Origin: Collybiopsis luxurians FD-317 M1
Taxonomy: Eukaryota > Basidiomycota > Agaricomycetes > Agaricales > Omphalotaceae
Assembly (NCBI GenBank): GCA_000827265.1
Contig: KN834812.1
Location: forward strand, 71,740 to 135,739
Direction: 5' to 3'
Length of the DNA: 64,000 nucleotides
The first letter of the stretch is position 1. Every line of letters starts with the position of its first letter. Below are positions 35,887 through 47,015 of this stretch, piece by piece. The notes under the pieces were generated by a model that worked only from the letters and a program-made list of their open reading frames with translations, was not told where the DNA came from and made no database searches. The translations under genes and the position numbers were made by a program.

Positions 35887-35921
35887 GAATCCGCCACTCC
35901 GACGGCTGAGTGCTGATTAAT

Positions 35922-36328
35922 CACCTTGCTTGCAAGGTCTTTCAACCTGGAAATGAAAGGACCACTTGCATGGTCAAGCACCTTGCTTGCTGCTGATGAA
36001 GGTATCTCCATCGTTAGGGTGAGGAAGTGAAGATGGAAATTAAATGTTACGGCTAAGACAAGTAACCATTGAATATTGAATCTATAAAGGAATCAAACTT
36101 TGCTCAGTTTCCTTTCGCCCATGCATATAAGCAATGTATCAACTGGTGTTGATGTAGACTGCGTTGTAGCTACAAACCTCCTAACGAATACCTTCCGAGA
36201 CTGCGACGCCATCCCCAATTAGTAATTACCTAGTTTGTCGATGTTGATGAAGCGTGACCTTCGGACCGATTTGATCCGTGCAGTTTCTGCGAGTGACGTG
36301 GAGTGCAATAGACCGTGCAAGCAAGGTG
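35922..36328. mobile_element. Possible MITE-like insertion with inverted termini
   Basis: Starts CACCTTGCTTGCAAGG and ends CCGTGCAAGCAAGGTG. These are reverse complements with one mismatch over 16 bases, 407 bp apart. A further CACCTTGCTTGC lies inside near 35979. The neighbouring copy lacks this sequence after the shared GCTGATTAAT (38450-38459). No transposase and no clear target-site duplication are seen. Confidence 0.45.
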
Positions 36329-36500
36329 ACATCCTATATTAGACGCCTAGTGGATAGTGGATGACTAATAATGACTAATAATTACTAATCACTTTTGAGC
36401 GCCGTCTCGAGTGCAATGTGTTAGGGGTGAGCTGAAGCAAGAGGTGCTCAAGATTCAGATCGGGGATACGAATGTGGCCACGCGAGTGCTCAAGTCCAGA

Positions 36501-36800
36501 AATGCCGCTACCATCACGCTTTCGATCACCAATAACGGGACCGTTGCGGGGGCCGAGATCGCTCAGTTATATATGACTTATCCCGACGTTGCTGATCAGC
36601 CCATTCGACAGTTGCGAGGATTTGAGAAGATATCGATCGAGCCAGGAGCTTCGGACACTGTGACGTTCCAGCTGCTAAAGCGCGATTTTGCTTTCTGGAA
36701 TGTTACTGCTCAAGAATGGGCTGTAGCATCCGGGGAATACAATTTGTACGGTGGAGCTAGTTCGAGGGATCTGAGAGTGCAAACCACGCTGAGAATCTGA
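36501..36800 (+). pseudogene. GH3 C-terminal fragment (second unit)
   Basis: Nearly identical to 33373-33673 of the intact GH3 gene: NAATITLSITNNGTVAGAEI to LRVQTTLRI and stop. It covers only the fibronectin III-like domain. The catalytic domains are absent, so it is a truncated duplicate. The frame happens to be open upstream to 36411, but that part has no GH3 similarity. Confidence 0.85.
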
Positions 36801-36871
36801 AAGAATCATCATGTCATTCTCTTATTACTGGACTCGAGTAGATACGATATCTGTCATTAGCCATAGAAGGT

Positions 36872-38105
36872 CTACAAATCGATTCTTCTTCCTTCGTTCG
36901 CACTTTGGGTTATGGCGTCCAAGACCTCCTTCACCTTCAGCGCTTGTTCCAGATTCGCAAAGCTCTCCTCTTTTCCATTTGCAATGGCCTCCCATAGCAA
37001 TTTAGAAGGATTAACATCCTGAGTTGACAACTCAACCTTTTGACCATCTAGAAATACCTCTGGAGTGGCATCGAAGAATCCACGTTTTCCTGCTGGTTCC
37101 GGATCGATGAGACGAAGAGAGCAATTCTCTCCCTGGATGATCCATTGGAAATCTGACTCTTTGACCCCGGATTGGAAGTGTACATTGAACGCAGCACCGC
37201 TTTTCAACAAGCCGCTTACACACACTTGAGTTGGCCCATTCTGTGGCAGAACCTCACCCGTGGGCTTTCCACTGCTCAGATCTACCACCGCAGAAGATTG
37301 GACTTGGTTCTTGGTTACGGCGGATACGGACGAGATAGGGCCAAGAAGGTGGGTGAACAGGTCGAGTGCATGGCCACCTAATATATCGAGAAGGGTAGCC
37401 CCGTTGGATGGTTCGAGGACATATTTGGCAAAATCGGGAGTCGTGTGGCCCCAGAATTTGGACGAAACCATCTGTTGCAAAAAAGCATTAGTTTGATCAT
37501 GCTACAAGAACGAAGTGGGAGGCGTACGAAGGTTGAAGAAACTATCTTTCCCAGTTTCCCGCTATCGATCACCGATTTTGCCTTAAAAATATGCATCAGA
37601 AGTGTTACAGGTGATTATCAAATACGCAAATACTTACCTCGAGCGCAAAATTTGCAAATCTCATTTGGAAACCAACTACAGTTTTGACTCCAACCTTTTT
37701 TGCAGCCTCATAAATCTCCTTTGTCTCCGCCAGCTTCCTACCAGCCGGCCATTCAATGAAGAAATCTTTCCCTGCGTCTATGACTTTCGTCGCTACTTCC
37801 TTGTGATGCAGCACTTTGACAGACACAATTACCATGTCAACATCTTTATCCGCTGCAATATGCTCTGCGGAACCATGGTACGGTTTGATAGTAGCCTTCG
37901 TGCCCGTGGCCTTCGAGACAAGTTCTGAGTACTTCGCTGCACTAGCTTCCGCGGATTCGGGCCTAGTAGTTGATACCGCAACAACGGAGTACCTAGACGA
38001 CAAAGGTTTCTGAAAAAGTGGAGGTGCGAGTGCCGTGGATGCCCATCCGGATGTGGAGAGGCCAATGAAGCCCAATCGGATTGGTTTGGATTCTGAAGCG
38101 ACCAT
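36872..38105 (-). CDS. Gal80-like Gfo/Idh/MocA-family protein, copy 2
   Basis: Nearly identical to copy 1 in exons, introns and flanks, with the same three-exon structure. It contains LGFIGLSTSG, FFIEWPAGRKLAETKEIYEA, VVGFQMRFANFALE, GGHALDLFTHLLGPISSVSA and WIIQGENCSLRLIDPEPAGK. Differences from copy 1 are few (for example ELVSKATG against ELASKATG, IYEAAKKVG against LYEAAKKAG, and GENCS against GEKCS). No stop or frameshift is seen. It faces the GH3 fragment at 36501-36800, keeping the original convergent arrangement. Like the others it lacks the EKP lysine. Confidence 0.87.
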
Positions 38106-39732
38106 GATGTCAGATGTCTTGTGAGGATTTGTTAGAGCTTCGAAGACGAGTCGGTTTATATGGATTACTGAACTGAAAATGCTGACCAACCTCTTGAATG
38201 ATCAGTACATTGCGTTGGGACGTCAGTTGAATTCGAGTTGAATTCGTCTTCTTCGTAGGATTATATAGCCCGAACCAAGCGGGATATTTCTGACGCATTG
38301 GAAAAGCTCTGAATCTCATACGCTGACTGATTGACTGACTGGGAAAAAGACCTAGGTCTCGAAACAAATTCCTTCCGGGTCGGGCAAAAATGATCACCAA
38401 GCATGAGCCGATTTGCCGAGAAGTGAATCCGCTACTCCGACGGCTGAGCGCTGATTAATAAGTAATATGGATGTCAATTTTTTTTTGAATTATTCTACCT
38501 ATTGCCCATTTAACAGTTGAATGAAACCGTATTTGTTCGCGTTAAGCGTTTAACGCATGTTTACAAACAACATCAAACAGACACCGATTTGGCGGGCATT
38601 GTCCGTAGTCAGAAATCTTGAGTTCGATTGGAATTGTAAGCGCTTGACCCAGGTCAAGTCCCGGAACTTGGGTACAAGGCAGCAGATGGACTCACGTGTG
38701 CGTGTTTCGACACCCTCCCTCTCCTCTTAGAACTTTGCCTCGATTTCCGTAGCATTATTCCGCTTTATCTCAGAGATAAATTGAAATTCCGCTGTATGTA
38801 GTGGTAAAGAACCGGCGGGCCGTAAACATTACAATTTCTTCGCTGACGAAGACCGCTCTCTTGAAGTGTCCTGCAGTCTTATTACCTGGTACTCCTAGCT
38901 GGGGTGGGAAAGAACAATCAAGACACTAGGTCACTGCCCAAGACTCAAAGTGGACTATCAAGCTATATGCGTGGTGGATAGGACCACTAGGTATTATGAA
39001 ATTGAAATCTCGTAACAGTCACAAGGCCCGAAAACGTTGAGAAAAAAAATTGGCCTGTCGCGGGTCGCTTTGATGTTAGTTGAATTGCTTTTTCGGTCAA
39101 TTTTTGGCTTAAATAAAAAAAAGAATTTCCTGTGCATTTTTACCAGCCTTGTCACCTGCTGAAAGTCAGAATCCAGATATGATGAATGCAATTTAAGCCA
39201 CCCAAAGACATTTTGACAGGGAGAAGCTACTGTACCATTTCATTCAAGGGACAAAGATAATATATAATTAGTATTGCTATAACAAGTCCTAAATTATTCA
39301 CAATTACTTGCTATTGCAAGTCGCATAAAGTATTACAAACTTGGCTTAACAAGTCTATGGCAGCTGTCAAGCAATTTCGCCTCCAATGCGTGGCACACGG
39401 CTTTTGTTGAAAGAAGCAAAATGTAAATGATCCCAGGTAAGGGATTGAACTCCAAGCCGCGACTCAGTAACGGGTGATACAAATTGCAGTACCCAAGTAA
39501 GCATATAATATATATGGGGAGATTTGCAATACAAGTCCCTCCGGATGCACCCGGGGGCTCTGCCCCAGGACCCCGTATCATATCCTGAACCCCAAATTCT
39601 AACCCAACCTTAACCCCTAGCCCCTAACCACCTGTTTACCTCTAGGTAGATATGTTGTAAAAATATTCATTGTTGCTCGAATTATGGGGTAGGAAATCTC
39701 ATGGCAATTTGCTTTCACGTGCTATAGCACCA
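38106..39732. other. Intergenic between Gal80-like copies 2 and 3
   Basis: 38106-38460 is the shared upstream flank. The rest shows no gene. Near 39535-39650 there is a GGGGGCTCTGCCCCAGGACC-like hairpin and a CCCTAACC-like degenerate tract, reminiscent of repeat or transposon ends in mushroom genomes. Confidence 0.4.
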
Positions 39733-39850
39733 TTTAGCTTTTTGGAATGTTCTGCTCAAGACTGGGCTGTGGCCTCCGGTGAATATATTTTGCATGACAG
39801 AAGTATGTAGCTCAAGGGATTGAGAGTACACACTGGCACTTTGACAGTTG
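39733..39850 (+). pseudogene. Decayed GH3 C-terminal vestige (third unit)
   Basis: TTTTGGAATGTTCTGCTCAA, then a GGGCTGTGGC(C/G)TCCGG(T)GAATA-like continuation, resembles 33565-33660 of the GH3 gene with several substitutions and stops. This is the most decayed of the extra GH3 ends. Confidence 0.65.
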
Positions 39851-39930
39851 ACTACCAGAAAGGGTTGGAATACTATTTTGGACTCAAGTAAATACTACCG
39901 TTATGCGTGAAATAGATACCGTTAGTAAAT

Positions 39931-41167
39931 TTATAGATCGACTCTTCTTCCCTCATTTGCACTTTTGGTTATGGCATCCAATACCTCCTTCACCTTCAGC
40001 GCTTGTTCCAGATTTGCAAAGTACTCCTCTTTTCCATCTGCAATGGCCTCCCATAATAACTTGGAAGGATCAGCATCCTGGGTCAGCAGGTCAACTTTTT
40101 GACCATCTAGATATACCTCTGGAGTGGCATCAAAAAAAGCACGTTTTTCTGGAGTTGGGTCTGGATCAATAAGGCGAAGAGAACAATTCTCTCCTTGGAT
40201 GATCCACTGGAAATCAGACTCCTTGACCCCAGACTGGAAGTGTACATTGAACACAGCGCCACTGGCCAGCAATCCGCTTACGCAAATCTGAGTCGCCCCA
40301 TTTTGAGGCAGGATTTCCCCCGTAGGCTTTCCGTTCATATCTACAATCGCAGATGATTGGATCTGGTTCTTTGCAACAGCAGATACAGACAAGATGGGAC
40401 CAAGAATGTGTGTGAACAGATCGAGTGCATGGCCGCCTACTATGTCGAGAAGGGTAGCCCCATTAGATGGTTCGAGGATGTATTTACCAAATTCGGGAGT
40501 TGTGTGACCCCAGAAAGGACTCGAGGAAACCATCTATTGTAGGAAGCCATTAGTGAGATCATGATACAAGAATGAAATGGGAGGCATACAAAGGTCGAAG
40601 AAACAATCTTTCCCAGTTTTCCACTATCAATCGCCGATTTTGCCTTGAAAATATGTATCAGAAGTATTACAGGTGATTACCAAAGAAGCATATACTCACC
40701 TTGAGCGCAAAGTTTGCGAATCTCATCTGGAAACCAACTACAGTTTTAACTCCAGCCTTTTTTGCAGCTTCATAGAGCTCCTTTGTCTCTGCTAGCTTCC
40801 TACCAGCTGGCCATTCAATGAAGAGGTCTTTCCCTGCATCAATGACTTTGGTGGCTACTTCCTTGTGGTTTAGCACTTTGACTGCCGCAACCACCATGTC
40901 AATGTCTTTATCCGCTGCAATATGCTCTGCAGAACCATGGTATGGCTTCACAGTAACCTTCGTGCCTGTAGCCTTTGATGCAAGTTCTGAATATTTTGCT
41001 GCACTGGCTTCCGCAGATTCGGGTCTAGTGGTTGATACTGCAACAACAGAGTACCTGGAAGACAAGGGCTTCTCAAAAAGAGGAGGTGCGAGCCCCATGG
41101 ATGCCCATCCGGATGTGGAGAGGCCAATGAAGCCCAATCGGATTGGTGTGGATTCTAAAGTGACCAT
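39931..41167 (-). CDS. Gal80-like Gfo/Idh/MocA-family protein, copy 3
   Basis: Same three-exon gene as copies 1 and 2 but more diverged. It has MVTLESTPIRLGFIGLSTSG, DIDMVVAAVKVLNHKEVATK, LFIEWPAGRKLAETKELYEA, VVGFQMRFANFALK, MVSSSPFWGHTTPEFGKYIL, GGHALDLFTHILGPILSVSA and LLTQDADPSKLLWEAIADGK. The reading frame is intact and the splice sites are conserved (gtgagt and gtatgc donors). EWP replaces EKP here too, so the loss predates the triplication or is ancestral to the group. The GH3 partner next to it is only a vestige, so this protein has been kept without its neighbour. Confidence 0.86.
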
Positions 41168-41996
41168 GATGTCAGATGTCTTGTGAGGATTTGTTAGAGC
41201 TTCGATGATGAGTCTGCTTATATGGATTACTGGACTGAAAATGGTGACCTTGAATGATTAGTACATATCAGTATGTCAGTTGACTAAGTCAATTCTTTGT
41301 AGGATCATATAACCCGAATGAACCGGATAGCCCTGGCGCATTGGAAACAGTCCGCATCTCATGTGCGGATCGATTGGGAAAAAAGCCCCATTCTGAGTAG
41401 CCCAAGCATGAGCTGCCGAAAAATGAATTTGAGTGCCGACTGATAACCGTCAGATGTACATCTTTTTTTGAATTAATTTTCATTCCGTACAGAACTTGAA
41501 TGTAATGTAGTTGAGGCCCATGTAATGGGCCGACGCTGCTGTGCGGCGGTCACTTACTCACCCATCTTTGCGGCTTGCTAATTGTGATGTAACTTGAATT
41601 ACAATGACAATTGCATCAGTCATCACAAACTTTCCCCAGGCACAGATTCGGCGACCGCACTCGTACATTAGGTACGATCGTAGATGCCGCAGAGCACCCA
41701 AAGACCGTATAGCATGCAACCATTATTGTCTACAGTCTCATCAGGATTCAGAGTATCGCTATGAAAATGCACCAGAAAAGCCCAGAGTTGCAGTAAAAAT
41801 TTTCTGCAAAGCTGAACAGCTACAAGTAATGACTGCCTCAGCACAATTCAGTTGTAGCGTGTTTTTTGAGATCTATCTGAATACTACCGCAAATGAGAGT
41901 TAGTGGCCTGGTAAGCAATGTCAATTCGGACTTGGTCGAACATTCCTTAGGGTGAACTTACATAGATCTAAGCGAAGGGTTTCAGGCTAGGTAAAA
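41168..41996. other. Upstream flank of Gal80-like copy 3
   Basis: 41168-41460 is a diverged version of the flank found at 38106-38460. No gene in the rest. Confidence 0.4.
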
Positions 41997-42290
41997 CTTC
42001 GATGATGAAGTGAAAAACGGTTTGGGAAGAGTGATGGGTTTAGCATTCTACCTGCCTACTTTTAACCATACTAATCTGCGTCCTAGGTGTGCCATGAATC
42101 TCGTCAATGGTACTTGTTCCTGTGAAAGCGCTGAAGTAATGAACCACGCGGCACTGCTTGAAGACTGAAATCGGTGCGTATCTAGAGACCTAGAGTCTTG
42201 ATGTTCATACGATAGTGCCATAGGATTTCCTGGTCTTATGACGGCGGACATCAACGGTCAACAATCAGTACGGTGTCTTCCTTATCATCT
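41997..42290 (+). pseudogene. GH3 internal fragment
   Basis: Matches 31750-32030 of the intact GH3 gene: GAAGAACGGTTTGGGAGG-like start, CAMNLVNGT-SCESAEVMNH, the intron, and the nucleophile exon (FPG-MTAD-NGQQS). It carries small insertions that break the frame (for example an extra GCGGCA in the ...ATGAACCAC region). It shows that a larger part of the GH3 gene was once present on this side of copy 3. Confidence 0.8.
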
Positions 42291-43104
42291 CAATGGAACC
42301 TAGCCTATTGGAATTTTATCTATCATTATCAAAGGTACTTAAAATTGATGCAGAACTTGGAAGTCATAGATGATGTAGGAGTTTCTGAAAATAATTACGT
42401 TCAGTTAGTACGAGGATTGGATTGGCTAACAGGAATGGAAATGCCTACTAGTATACAAAGGATCTTTGAACGGGACCCCAAAATACTAAGGGAGTTTGAC
42501 AGGTTAAGAAGATTGGTGAATTGCCAAATTATTCAACAGGTGTATCTGGAAAAAGACTATCGAGAGTGAGAGAAGACATCCACAGAAATAATTATTGACA
42601 TGAAAGGTGGGAGGGGAATTCTTTCCATCCAGAAATTTCTTCTGAAAAAATTTCGATGTCACCCACTGACCAACTCCAGCAAAGCCAGAACAGCCGTGGA
42701 AGAAAGTCGGTACACGAGTTGATGGAAAGAAGGGAAGAATAGGATATCGTGGCAGCACGGAATGTGTAGAGACCTTCAAGGAAGGATGGAATGTTGAAAG
42801 CAAAGAAATTGAATTTTTCGTGATAGCAGAAGGCGGCACAGATGCCTTCAATCAAGAATGGGAAGGACAATGCAGATACAAGTCTACCACTGCTGATCCT
42901 GAAAGAGTAGCGAAGGGAAGAAAGAGTGGACTTGCGTACTCGACTCACCTTAATTGGTCAAATCCTCGAAACCTTGGAAAAGTTGACAAATCAGCTAATT
43001 GTCCTGGACAGAGCAAGAGAGGCATTTGTAGAGGCAGGAATCACGCTGTTGGATAACGACTGGGGGACAAATAACAAGCTAAATGGGCCAGCCAAACAAA
43101 CATA
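42291..43104 (+). pseudogene. Unidentified gene or transposon relic
   Basis: Three protein-like stretches in different frames: YVQLVRGLDWLTGMEMPTSI with FERDPKILREFDRLRRLV (42400-42567), VETFKEGWNVESKEIEFFVI with AEGGTDAFNQEWEGQC (42760-42880), and LTLIGQILETLEKLTNQLIV with LDRAREAFVEAGITLLDNDW (42945-43070, stop near 43104). The frames are probably joined by lost introns or indels. No family recognised. It begins exactly where GH3 similarity stops. Confidence 0.35.
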
Positions 43105-45290
43105 AGAATTGAATTGAACAACTTATATAACTACATTTGCAGTTGTACAACTAAAATCATCAAGGAAAGCAGATTCCATCTACAAACACCAAACAACCTG
43201 TACAAGGTCATTCCGCATTATCCAACCCATTGACACCAGAATAAAGGGAGCAACGAAGAGCGCAAAGCAGCTTTGCTGTGCAGGAACCATAGAAATTATG
43301 ACCACCCGGTGCGTTAGATGTGTCCAAATCAAACAGATGAAGAACAGTCAGAGAACCAACCCGGTCCAGCGTATGCTATCTGGAGTTGATGGGCTAATCT
43401 CCAGCTTTCCTCACCATCATGTTCCTTATTCAATCCAGCCTCTTTTCATTAAGGATTTTGCTTGAAACCTAGTATGCAAGGTGATTCCTATCATATTTCA
43501 CACCCAATTTCTGGGCTATGTGGTTTCTTCATTCTTTCTTGGCAGTCCCTCGTACAGCGAGCGACGCCGTTTCTTCACTTGGATGTTTTTCCCACATATC
43601 GTTTTATTTCCCGCTGGTGATCCGCTCCCCAGCGGATCGTTCGTAGCTACCACTGTCTTGCGCATGTGCAAACAGTCTCTAAACCAAACCAAACCAAATT
43701 ATATGTATTGCCTATTAGTATATACCATGTTGCTTGTATTCTCAAGGGCCATGAAGTATCGACCCAACTTCGCCCCCTCCAAGTACTTCTTGTATCGTAG
43801 ATAGTTGGCTGCTGTCAGGGCGGGAAGATCTACACCAGTGTGCCCTGCGTCAGCTGTGAGCTCGTCTTCTCCTCTTGCAGCAGTCCCAGAGGCGATGGTG
43901 ACAGGGTCAGTACTGGGACAACCTCTAGAAACCGGCGTTCAGATTTTGGACCATGCCGTGTAATAATCCTTCCTTCCTTCCTTCCTTCCACCTCAAACCC
44001 CTCAACCTTCTCTTTGGTTATGAGAACCGATCTTCTATACGTCTCTTCTCTTCTTTCCTGTCACATAACAGTCATAATTCCCACTGACTATATAGACCGA
44101 GCGACGTCATATACGTCATTGGTGGCAGCAGCTCCCTGACGAGGACGAATTGAGGACGAATCCTTCCCTTCGTTCCTTCGGTCCGGATTCGTAACTGGTT
44201 ACTTAGTCTTCAGAAGATAGCTGCGCTAAGCCGACCTCGGAGCCGACACCTGTTCCCACAGTGAAGATCTGACTGCCCCGATTCCATACGTCTTTGTTCT
44301 TTTGACGCTTACTTTTGTTACTCCCTGTCACCGGCCTAATGTTTCGATTTTACTCAAGGGACTCTTACTTTCTAGCATTTTCATTGATCTTTCGCATCGT
44401 AAATGGACGGTATGTTTTTAAACCTTCTTTGAATTATTACTTAACCGTTACTTAGAGCTAACTTCAGGCACTGATATTCTTCTGAGGGCCGATAAGTCGA
44501 TATCTCGCTGTAACTTATTCCCCATTTAGCTCATTACTTGTAATGATCTTGTTCACCTGTTCATCTGACCTCCGGTCTTTCCTCGGTCTGATTTCTTCCA
44601 TACGGCTCTTCGAATTAATCTATAACTTGATCTGCAGTCCACATAAAGAGGATACTTCGAGGCATGTTCTTTGAACCTGCATCATGTTTTCGACTTTCAC
44701 TTGCCAGCGTGTCATTTACTGCAACCTAGTATTAGCTCTTGTAGGTCAAGCACTCGTAATCTCGCGTCGTGAACATCCTGGTGAGTTTTACCATTACTGA
44801 ACTCTTGTAAAACCATTGATGTTTTCGTTGGCAGTCCTTGCGCGGTACGAGCGGCCCACAGAGCCTGGTGAGAGCCATGTTCCAACTCTGTCATACAGTG
44901 TCCGAACAGTCTCATTTTTTTTTATCCAGTCACTGACGTTAACTGTCTTTTTCAACGCTCAGAGTCAGATGGTAGTGGTATTGCTCTATGTTTCTAAGAC
45001 CAAGGTAGCTGCGCATGTTTATTCAATGGAAAACAACCGACTAGCGAAAAAAAAATTCAACAGCGAATGCGAGAATTAAAATGGGAAACAATCAGTCTAT
45101 CCGACACATACAGGGTTCCAGAATTGATCTTATGTACTTACCTGGATCAATATGTATAGTCAGGTCGAATCAATAGTGCGTGAACTGATCACGGAAATTA
45201 TTTGAGCGCGGTTCCCTACATATAGAGGAGACTCTTCTTCCTGTACATCTCCGCTTTCTACCTGTCAACTTTGTGGTCCCTCTTCTGGCC
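43105..45290. other. Intergenic, including a CCTT microsatellite
   Basis: No gene supported. (CTTC)n/(CCTT)n occurs at 43967-43990. A possible short secretory exon at 44340-44410 (MFRFYSRDSYFLAFSLIFRI, followed by gtatgt) cannot be extended. Confidence 0.4.
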
Positions 45291-46069
45291 ATGAAGGTTC
45301 AGAATCACACGTGTAAGAATTCCTGTATGGCAAAAATCATCAACCTGATTGCTGTGCAATGCAGTCAAGCTTGCATTCGCTGCAGTTGCTTTCGTTAGTT
45401 TTGCCTTGCTGTTTCCTTGGAGCAAGATACTGCAAGGTACGGACAGCGCAGCCCATTATCCACTGAAATCTGGTAAGCCTGCTCTCACTTGCTCTTGTAT
45501 CAGTTTGGGGTCCTTAGTACCTCATGCATCAGAAGGTTATGGTTCGGAAAACAATCACCATTACGGTCAATGGAACGTTTCACCACTAGAACCTGTTTTC
45601 ATGCACATGGAAAACTCGGTTCATTATAAATTCAATACAGAACTTGGCGCCAAAGAGTGGGAAGCTTTGCTTCCCGGGGATGGTGGCAGGATCTGGCTAA
45701 GTGATAACGGTCAGGGGAAAGTTCCATACACCATATCAATGTTTCATCAACTGGAATGCCTGAACGTTATCCGTCAAAGTTTGGTGGCATTTCGACATAG
45801 GAACCCGCTTGTGCCGCCCCAATCACCCAGTAGACTTACTCATCATTGCATGAACTATCTTCGACAGATGGTGATTTTTCCGAGGGCTAATTTTATCTTC
45901 ATCTGGCTGACTAGAACTTTAGGTTCTTTGCCGTTCAGATATCCATCTGGAATCTGTACGGAACCACATAGGCCCTCGAGTAGCGGTCAGCGATGTCACG
46001 CACGAATGCTTAGACTGGACAGCCGTATACTCAGCAGCCGAACAGAATTCAAATCGTTCGAGTGTATAG
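45291..46069 (+). CDS. UstYa-like (DUF3328) oxidase-type protein 1
   Basis: Four exons: 45291-45312, 45365-45472, 45518-45870 and 45923-46069. The protein begins MKVQNHTFKLAFAAVAFVSF, with a membrane anchor LAFAAVAFVSFALLFPW near the N-terminus. The family core follows: MENSVHYKF, AKEWEALLPGDGGRIWL, ISMFHQLECLNVIRQ, LTHHCMNYLRQMVLCRSDIH and DVTHECLDWTAVYSA. UstYa-family proteins catalyse oxidative cyclisation or hydroxylation of fungal RiPPs and other products through two HxxHC motifs. Here the first reads HQLEC, so its second His is Glu, while the second motif (HHC) is kept. The start in the 22-nt exon is chosen because it alone keeps the frame and gives an ATG. It is convergent with UstYa 2, with 79 bases between stops. 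Confidence 0.8.
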
Positions 46070-46148
46070 ATTTTGAAATTACAGGGCAAGATCGAGCTAC
46101 GTGGTACCCTCTGCTACCGATCCGAGCATAACTCTGGCAGTAGAGCAG

Positions 46149-46785
46149 CTACAGAAACGGAGGCATCTGTCTGGTTGAATTCCATATCCCGAAATTCTCC
46201 TCCATGGTGTTGTACACGACTTCCCAATTTCTACATACATGCGTTGCTCCAAGTCGATCCCGATCGAAGTTTCTGTTCTTCCAGTCTGCTGGCTCCAGAG
46301 TGAGGTCAGGTTGACAGAGAATCTTTTGTCTGAGATAGTTAAGGCAATGCGAGATATGCCCGTCTCCGACAATATTTGAGGGGTCAAATGCAAGATTCAA
46401 TAGCCGAAGGCAATGAAGCTCGTGGAACATTGAAATGACGAAGATACGACTATCTGTCCCTAGTCGAACGTAACCCCAGGAAGACCCACCCAAGGCCGAC
46501 CACTCATTGTCAGAAGCCCAACCGAGCAGGCGATATCGGGAGCTTTCTTCGATGGTATGGGTAACAAAGCCCAGAGCTTCTCCGAAGTGTCCTAGAGGCA
46601 GTGTCTTTGGGAAGTCATGACCCAAGTAGGCTGTTTACAGACTAATCAGCTTCATTGCGGGAGTAGATTATTAATTATGAATGTTACCGACAATAAGTTG
46701 TCCGAGGATTTCGAAGACTGGAAATCAAGAGAAAGTTTCCAATACTAAGTGCAAGGGGGATGATCAAGTACTTTCTGTTGAACAT
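46149..46785 (-). CDS. UstYa-like (DUF3328) oxidase-type protein 2
   Basis: Two exons. Exon 1 from 46785 encodes MFNRKYLIIPLALSIGNFLL, a signal anchor. Exon 2 encodes LGHDFPKTLPLGHFGEALGF, VTHTIEESSRYRLL, NEWSALGGSSWGYVRLG, ISMFHELHCLRLLN, HISHCLNYLRQKILCQPDLT and ATHVCRNWEVVYNTMEENFG. Both HxxHC-type motifs (HELHC, and SHC) are intact, unlike protein 1. The intron uses a GT-AG pair with a weak donor (gtcggt), so the junction is less certain. It is probably a type II membrane protein acting in the secretory pathway. The gene starts 230 bases from the oppositely oriented secreted protein at 47016, so the two may share a promoter. Confidence 0.8.
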
Positions 46786-47015
46786 TCCTGTAGAAGGTCC
46801 AGCGTGCTGGGCTAGTATCGGTTAGTTCAGTAATGGTTTCGGTCTTACCTTTATCCTTTGCTAAAGCCGCACTCACGGCATCTCTTCCAAATCTTACATA
46901 TTTCCGGGGAAAGCTCGATTCCTCAGGAACCGGTACTGTGACCCGAAAATAGTCATAGAGTGAATTTAAAGAACCCTCGGGCTCGAGGGAAGTTATTCTC
47001 TTGCAGCGACTACAC

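Noticed and set aside
34983..36011. Long minus-strand frame spanning the assembly gap
   Set aside because: Most of its codons are N; openness is an artefact.
36411..36500. Upstream extension of the second GH3 fragment as a separate start
   Set aside because: No similarity to GH3 or other proteins; chance openness before the truncated domain.
39415..39500. GTTCAATCCC-like tRNA/SINE B box on the minus strand
   Set aside because: No A box or cloverleaf could be drawn; at most a SINE trace.
45349..46131. Single-exon frame for UstYa 1 starting at TTG
   Set aside because: Not an ATG, and it reads through introns. The spliced model from 45291 keeps all family motifs.
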